Assembly (NCBI GenBank): GCA_026713545.1 | Contig: JAPOOG010000129.1 | Span: forward strand, 62,001-126,000 | From: Bryobacterales bacterium | GTDB taxonomy: Bacteria; Acidobacteriota; Terriglobia; Bryobacterales; UBA6623 | Direction: 5' to 3' | DNA length: 64,000 nucleotides | In this document: positions 59,624 to 64,000 of the stretch, piece by piece | Layout: the number at the start of each line of letters is the position of its first letter | Position numbering within the stretch: position 1 is the stretch's first letter | Made by a program: the position numbers and the translations under genes | The notes under the pieces: generated by a model | Seen by the model: only the letters and a program-made list of their open reading frames with translations | The model's database searches: none | What the model was told of the DNA's origin: nothing

Positions 59624-59637
59624 AGGAGCGGATCACA

Positions 59638-62220
59638 TTGCCGGATTCGATATCCCTGGCAATGCGCGGATGGGATCTGAAGAAGAAGCGGTTCTTTTCC
59701 GATAATAACGGCCTCGCCTACGTGTCAGCTCGCAGTGGTGAAGTTGACCGTATCGTCGCGCGCAGCTTCTCAGAGTGTTTCCCCGAAGCCGAGAAAGACG
59801 ACATCGCTGCTGTTGCTGTGGGTGGTTACGGCCGGTCACAGCTTTTCCCCCATTCAGATGTCGACCTCCTGATACTCTTCAGCGACGATCGTCTCGTTGC
59901 GCAGTCGGAGGGAGCGCTTGCTAGGCTGCTGGCGGGTCTGTGGGATGCCAAGCTCCGGGTATCGCATTCGGTGCGGACGCCCAAGGATTGCACGACCATC
60001 ACTCCGGAAAACGCCGAACTCAACATCAGCCTGCTCGATAGCCGTTTCCTCGCCGGCGACCGGGATCTTTTTGGGCTGTTCCATGACCAACAGTTGCCGC
60101 AGTTCTATCTACGCGAGCAGAGTGCCTTGCTGAGAAACCTCGTCGAATTGAGTCAGGCTCGCCACCAGCGGCATGGCAAGACGATCTACCATCTGGAGCC
60201 TGATATCAAGGAGTGCCCCGGTGGGCTTCGCGACTTTCATTTGGCATGTTGGATTTCGCAACTCGTCAACGTTACTCAGGATCACGTGCCGCTGAGCGAG
60301 GAGCATCTGCCGAACAAGGATGGCACGGAGTGGACGCAAGCAAAGCGCTTTTTGTTCTCTGTACGCTGCTACCTGCACTACTTCGTAGGACGCGACAACA
60401 ACAATCTCACGTTTGAGATGCAGGACCGTGTCTCTCAGTCAGCCTTGGCCAAGCCGTTTCTGAAGGTGCACCGCACAGAAGACTGGATGCGTGACTACTT
60501 CCGTCACGTCCGTGCTGTTTCTCGACTGGCAGCTCAAATGATGGAGGTGGCGGCTGTTTCGCGTCGAACCCTGCTGACGCGCGTGAGGGACCGTTCATCA
60601 CGGCTCTCGCATGTCTACTTTCCGGTATCGCGTGGCCGAATTTATCTTCGGCACAGTCAAGCCCTCAAAGACCGTCCCGAGCTTGTTTTCGAACTGTTCC
60701 GCTGGGTTTCACGACACGGGTTGCCGCTCGCGGCTGAAACGGAGCGCAGGATCAAGGAGGCTCTTCCGGGTATTGAGGCCTATGCCCGTTCGCGAGCCGA
60801 CGTATGGCCCATGCTTGCAGCGATCCTTAAGCTGCGCCACGCCTACCGCGCGCTCACCGCCATGCACGAGACAGGCGTTTTGTTTGCACTCTTTCCGGAG
60901 TTCAAACTCATCGACTGTCTCGTCATCCGTGACTTCTATCATCGCTATACCGTGGATGAGCATGTGTTCCGTGCGGTGCGCCACATCCATGAATTACGAG
61001 AGGGCAAGGACGAGAACCTTCGCGATTACGGCAGTCTATTGGTCGAATTGGCGCATCCTGAGCGCCTCTTTTTCGCCGTTCTGTTCCACGATGTAGGTAA
61101 GGGCGTGCCGGGCCCGGACCATTCGCAACGGAGCATCGAGCTGACCGATCGCGCTATGGAGCGTATAGGCATGGAGGACGCCGGACGGGAAACCGTGCGA
61201 TTCCTGATCCGGCACCACTTGACCATGTCGGCGTTCATGCGAGGACGTGACGTGAGTGATCCCGAAACGATCCATGAGTTGGCTGACATTGTGGGCACGA
61301 CTGATCGCTTGAAGGCATTAACCCTCGTCACTTTCGCCGACATCCGCTCGCTGAACCCCTCGGCCATGACTCCCTGGCGAAGAGAATTGCTCTGGCAACT
61401 TTATGTCGCCACGTACAACCGTCTTACCGGTGATGTGGAGGATCTTCGCATCCGTCCGGGGGCCTCACAGACTTATCTGGCTCCCCCCGCATCAGCCGGC
61501 GAGCGCAAGGACGTAGATGAGTTTTTGGAGGGCTTCCCTGAACGCTATCTCCGAACCCGTACTCCGGAAAAGATTCGTTCGCATTTTAAGCTCAGCCGGA
61601 GTCTCGCCGAACAGGATTCCGCCGTCAGCGTGACGGCAAACGGGTCGTTCTACGAAGTCGCTGTCATAACTAAGGACCGGCCGAATCTGTTTGCCTCGTT
61701 GTGCGGTGGATTGGCGGCTTTTGGAGTTAGCATTGAGAAGGCGGAAGCATTCTCGAATGCATACGGCCTCGTTCTGGACACGTTCATCGTTGTGGATTCC
61801 AACCACCGCTTGGACGTGAGCCCGGACGCGTCCTTGCAATTGGCCCGCACGCTAAGGAAAGTCGCAGAGGACCGGGTTGAGGTGAAGGATCTGCTGCAGG
61901 CCCGCGAGCCCGTGTTTCGTACCGCGGCGAGGACCTGGATCAAGCCCCGCGTGAGCATCGACAATCAAACGTCGCAACGAGCCACGGTGATTCATGTCAC
62001 TGCACAGGACCGAATCGGCTTGCTGTACGACTTGGCTCGAACGATCTCTTCCGGCGGTTTCGATATCGAGGTCGTTCTGATCGACACGCAGGGCCGCAAG
62101 GCGATGGACGTGTTCTACGCAACTGGTCCCGATGGGAAGCTTGCGCCGATGGAAGGCGAACGTTTGCGTGACGAGATGCTGGCGGCGTGCGGAGTGCGTG
62201 TATCCGAAAAAGCCGGTTAG
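59638..62220 (+). CDS. glnD: Bifunctional uridylyltransferase/uridylyl-removing enzyme
   Basis: The start is TTG 59638 with GAGGAG nine bases upstream. The 860-residue protein has the nucleotidyltransferase motif GGYGRSQLFPHSDVDLL (62-78), the HD domain His484-Asp485 (FHDVGKG) for deuridylylation and two C-terminal ACT domains (VITKDRPNLFASLCGGLAAF, VTAQDRIGLLYDLARTISSG). It modifies the T-loop Tyr of PII depending on glutamine. All parts are intact and the length is normal. Its stop overlaps the end of a small minus-strand frame. Confidence 0.96.
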   Translation: MPDSISLAMRGWDLKKKRFFSDNNGLAYVSARSGEVDRIVARSFSECFPEAEKDDIAAVAVGGYGRSQLFPHSDVDLLILFSDDRLVAQSEGALARLLAGLWDAKLRVSHSVRTPKDCTTITPENAELNISLLDSRFLAGDRDLFGLFHDQQLPQFYLREQSALLRNLVELSQARHQRHGKTIYHLEPDIKECPGGLRDFHLACWISQLVNVTQDHVPLSEEHLPNKDGTEWTQAKRFLFSVRCYLHYFVGRDNNNLTFEMQDRVSQSALAKPFLKVHRTEDWMRDYFRHVRAVSRLAAQMMEVAAVSRRTLLTRVRDRSSRLSHVYFPVSRGRIYLRHSQALKDRPELVFELFRWVSRHGLPLAAETERRIKEALPGIEAYARSRADVWPMLAAILKLRHAYRALTAMHETGVLFALFPEFKLIDCLVIRDFYHRYTVDEHVFRAVRHIHELREGKDENLRDYGSLLVELAHPERLFFAVLFHDVGKGVPGPDHSQRSIELTDRAMERIGMEDAGRETVRFLIRHHLTMSAFMRGRDVSDPETIHELADIVGTTDRLKALTLVTFADIRSLNPSAMTPWRRELLWQLYVATYNRLTGDVEDLRIRPGASQTYLAPPASAGERKDVDEFLEGFPERYLRTRTPEKIRSHFKLSRSLAEQDSAVSVTANGSFYEVAVITKDRPNLFASLCGGLAAFGVSIEKAEAFSNAYGLVLDTFIVVDSNHRLDVSPDASLQLARTLRKVAEDRVEVKDLLQAREPVFRTAARTWIKPRVSIDNQTSQRATVIHVTAQDRIGLLYDLARTISSGGFDIEVVLIDTQGRKAMDVFYATGPDGKLAPMEGERLRDEMLAACGVRVSEKAG

Positions 62221-62390
62221 GCGCCAGTCAGGCCGCTGGCCGGTTGATTTGAGAATCCACTCATTGCCGCGCAGAGCCGCTCCATGTTCGGCACACTCTG
62301 CTTGACGTTGCCGAGTTCCTGTTCCAGTACGAAGACATGATCCGTCCGGAGTTCGGAGAGTGCAGCCGGCAGATCGATGGAGTTCGACAA
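62217..62390 (-). CDS. Possible 57-residue protein between glnD and clpB
   Basis: A TTG at 62388-62390 opens a frame ending in TAA at 62217-62219, overlapping the last bases of glnD. The product is acidic to neutral and helical (AALSELRTDHVFVLEQELGN, VPNMERLCAAMSGF), reads like a real protein and uses codons typical of the window. No ribosome binding site is clear and I do not recognise a family. Confidence 0.4.
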   Translation of the reverse strand: MSNSIDLPAALSELRTDHVFVLEQELGNVKQSVPNMERLCAAMSGFSNQPASGLTGA

Positions 62391-62521
62391 AAAACGAGTA
62401 TGGCAAAGGGCTTACCGTGTATCGTGACCAGGATAGAGCCGCCTTTGTCGCAGTGGACCTGAGTTCAAGACACCCGACTTTGAACCTGCTTGCCGTAACA
62501 CCATCTCTCCGCCAACAGGTC
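62221..62521. other. Gap between glnD and clpB, 301 bp
   Basis: Apart from the 57-residue minus-strand frame at 62217-62390 I see nothing: no repeat module and no hairpin with T-run. AACAGGTCCTAG next to the clpB stop (TAGGACCTGTT on the minus strand) is a loose match to the module edge motif. Confidence 0.4.
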
Positions 62522-64000
62522 CTAGGCCGCGACTGCTATCTTCTTTTTGAAGCTTAGGGCCGCTGTATCGCTGTCACGATCGACGATGACGACATCGTCC
62601 TCGCCGAAATCACCGTTGAGGATGGCCAACGCCAACGGATCTTGGATGAGCCTCTGGATCGAGCGCTTCAGCGGACGAGCACCGAATCTCTCGTCATAGC
62701 CGTCGGTGAGCAGCAGATCCTTGGCGGATTCGGTGACCTCGACGCGGATCTTCTTGTCTTCGAGAAGCTTCAGCAGATAACCGAGCTGCAGCTCGACGAT
62801 TTTGCCCAGATGCTCTCTCGCCAGGCTGTTGAAGACGATGATGTCGTCAATGCGGTTGAGGAACTCCGGCCGGAAAGTCCGGCTCAGCTCAGCCATCAAC
62901 CGGGTGCGGATCGCCTGATTCTGATCACGGCCGTCGTGTGTCAGCGAAAACCCGATCTTCGCCGTTTGCAAGTCGCTGGATCCGACGTTCGAAGTCATGA
63001 TGATGACGGTGTTGTTGAAGTTGACCGTGCGTCCTTTGCCGTCCGTAAGGCGGCCGTCGTCGAGCACCTGCAACAGGACGTTGAACACATCCGGGTGCGC
63101 CTTCTCGATCTCGTCGAGCAACACGACGGAGTACGGCTTTCGCCGAACGTGCTCGGTCAACTGCCCGCCCTCTTCGTAGCCGACATACCCCGGAGGCGCG
63201 CCGATCATACGCGAGACGGCGTGCTTTTCCATGTACTCGGACATGTCGACGCGGACCATTGCCTTCTCATCGTCGAACAGGAACTCGGCCAGCGCCCGCG
63301 CCAACTCGGTCTTGCCGACCCCCGTCGGCCCCAGGAAAACAAAAGTGCCGATGGGTTGGTTCGGATCGCTGAGGCCGGCCCGATTCCGCCGGATGGCGTT
63401 AGAAACAAGAGAGACCGCTTCGTCCTGGCCGATGACGCGATCGCGCAGGCGATCTTCCATGTGGACGAGCTTCTGAACCTCGCCCTCCAGCATGCGGGCG
63501 ACAGGGATGCCGGTCCACTTCGCGACGATCTTCGCAATGTCTTCCTCGTTGACTTCGCCGCGTAGCAGACTGCTGTCGGTCTGCTGCTGTTCGAGTTGTG
63601 CGGCGGCCTGCTCCATTTCTTTCTCGACGGCCGTCCTTTCGCCGTAGCGAATCTCGGCCGCGCGCTGGAGGTCGCCCTTGCGGCTGCTTTCCTCTTCTTC
63701 ATTGCGGAGAGTCTCGTGTTTTTCTTTCAGCACTTTGACGCGATCGATGAGCTGCTTCTCCGACTGCCATCGCTCACGAAGATTCATCCCTTGCGAGCGC
63801 AGATCCTCCAGTTCGCTTTCGATCGTGTGGAGACGTTCCTTCGAGGAACGGTCCGTCTCCTTCTGGAGCGCCTGCTTTTCGATCTCGAGTTGCATCACGC
63901 GGCGCTCGATTTGGTCGACCTCCACCGGAACGGAATCGATTTGCATGCGCAAGGCCGCTCCCGCTTCGTCAATGAGGTCGATGGCCTTGTCCGGTAGAAA
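62522..64000 (-). CDS. clpB: ClpB disaggregase, C-terminal 492 residues (truncated by the window edge)
   Basis: The frame is open to base 64000 without a start. Visible parts are the end of AAA-1 (FLPDKAIDLIDEAGAALRM), the coiled-coil middle domain, and the whole AAA-2 with Walker A GPTGVGKT, sensor region MTSNVGSSDL, GAPPGYVGYEEGGQLTE, FRPEFLNRIDDIIVF and the C-terminal D2 small domain (RFGARPLKRSIQRLIQDPLA). The long middle domain identifies ClpB rather than ClpA or ClpC. It resolves protein aggregates with DnaK. Confidence 0.95.
   Translation of the reverse strand, partial: FLPDKAIDLIDEAGAALRMQIDSVPVEVDQIERRVMQLEIEKQALQKETDRSSKERLHTIESELEDLRSQGMNLRERWQSEKQLIDRVKVLKEKHETLRNEEEESSRKGDLQRAAEIRYGERTAVEKEMEQAAAQLEQQQTDSSLLRGEVNEEDIAKIVAKWTGIPVARMLEGEVQKLVHMEDRLRDRVIGQDEAVSLVSNAIRRNRAGLSDPNQPIGTFVFLGPTGVGKTELARALAEFLFDDEKAMVRVDMSEYMEKHAVSRMIGAPPGYVGYEEGGQLTEHVRRKPYSVVLLDEIEKAHPDVFNVLLQVLDDGRLTDGKGRTVNFNNTVIIMTSNVGSSDLQTAKIGFSLTHDGRDQNQAIRTRLMAELSRTFRPEFLNRIDDIIVFNSLAREHLGKIVELQLGYLLKLLEDKKIRVEVTESAKDLLLTDGYDERFGARPLKRSIQRLIQDPLALAILNGDFGEDDVVIVDRDSDTAALSFKKKIAVAA

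Overview
The window is GC-rich chromosomal DNA from a bacterium, most likely an Acidobacteriota of the Bryobacter/Solibacter type (inference). The pointers are a 1070-residue Oar-like TonB-dependent receptor, an FG-GAP/ASPIC protein, many TPR proteins including heme c-copper monooxygenase-TPR and MerR-TPR fusions, several Tat-exported sugar-acid or amino-acid-type enzymes, and citramalate-route isoleucine synthesis. No phage, CRISPR array, transposase or rRNA was seen. One tRNA (Asn) is present.

Layout. 1-2.9 kb: tail of a membrane transporter, an HtrA-like protein that has lost its catalytic residues, and a short CPA2-type antiporter. 3.3-5.2 kb: Tat-exported glucarate-dehydratase-like enzyme and two small genes. 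5.3 kb: tRNA-Asn. 5.5-11.2 kb (minus): solitary RbsA/MglA-type ATPase, hydantoinase/oxoprolinase A and B, and a 65-residue four-cysteine protein. 11.3-13.3 kb: heme c-PHM-TPR lipoprotein. 13.6-19.2 kb: ilvB-ilvN-ilvC-cimA behind a transcription attenuator with an Ile/Val/Leu-rich leader peptide. 19.4-24.5 kb: NHL propeller, Tat-exported SelA-fold PLP enzyme, MerR-TPR, tadA. 25.4-33.5 kb: TolB-like propeller, TPR protein, ASPIC protein, SGNH-TPR protein. 33.6-38.1 kb: TonB receptor and a STAS protein. 38.5-42.7 kb: tetraheme-SUMF1 fusion translationally coupled to an aldo/keto reductase, then a D-aminoacylase. 43.5-48.9 kb: RRM protein, exported amidohydrolase, exported isoaspartyl methyltransferase, quinone reductase. 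49.3-51.7 kb: rhamnonate-dehydratase-like enzyme and a triple-RidA lipoprotein. 51.8-55.8 kb: tesA divergent from ybbA-ybbP. 55.9-58.9 kb (minus): citrate synthase, SDR, sugar epimerase. 59.3-62.2 kb: glnB-glnD with a sigma-54-like promoter. 62.5 kb to the end: clpB C-terminal part.

The least explained feature is a set of modular intergenic repeats. Module A (about 235 bp, inverted termini, heptad-repeat core), module B (about 90 bp, hairpin), module C (about 73 bp, starting with an intrinsic terminator) and module D (hairpin) recur and nest in one another. Almost all point the same way, and their edge heptamer (TRRCCTG or its complement CAGGYYA) often coincides with a gene's stop codon. Six genes end exactly on this heptamer. 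This looks like an undescribed mosaic family of 3'-end-associated elements.
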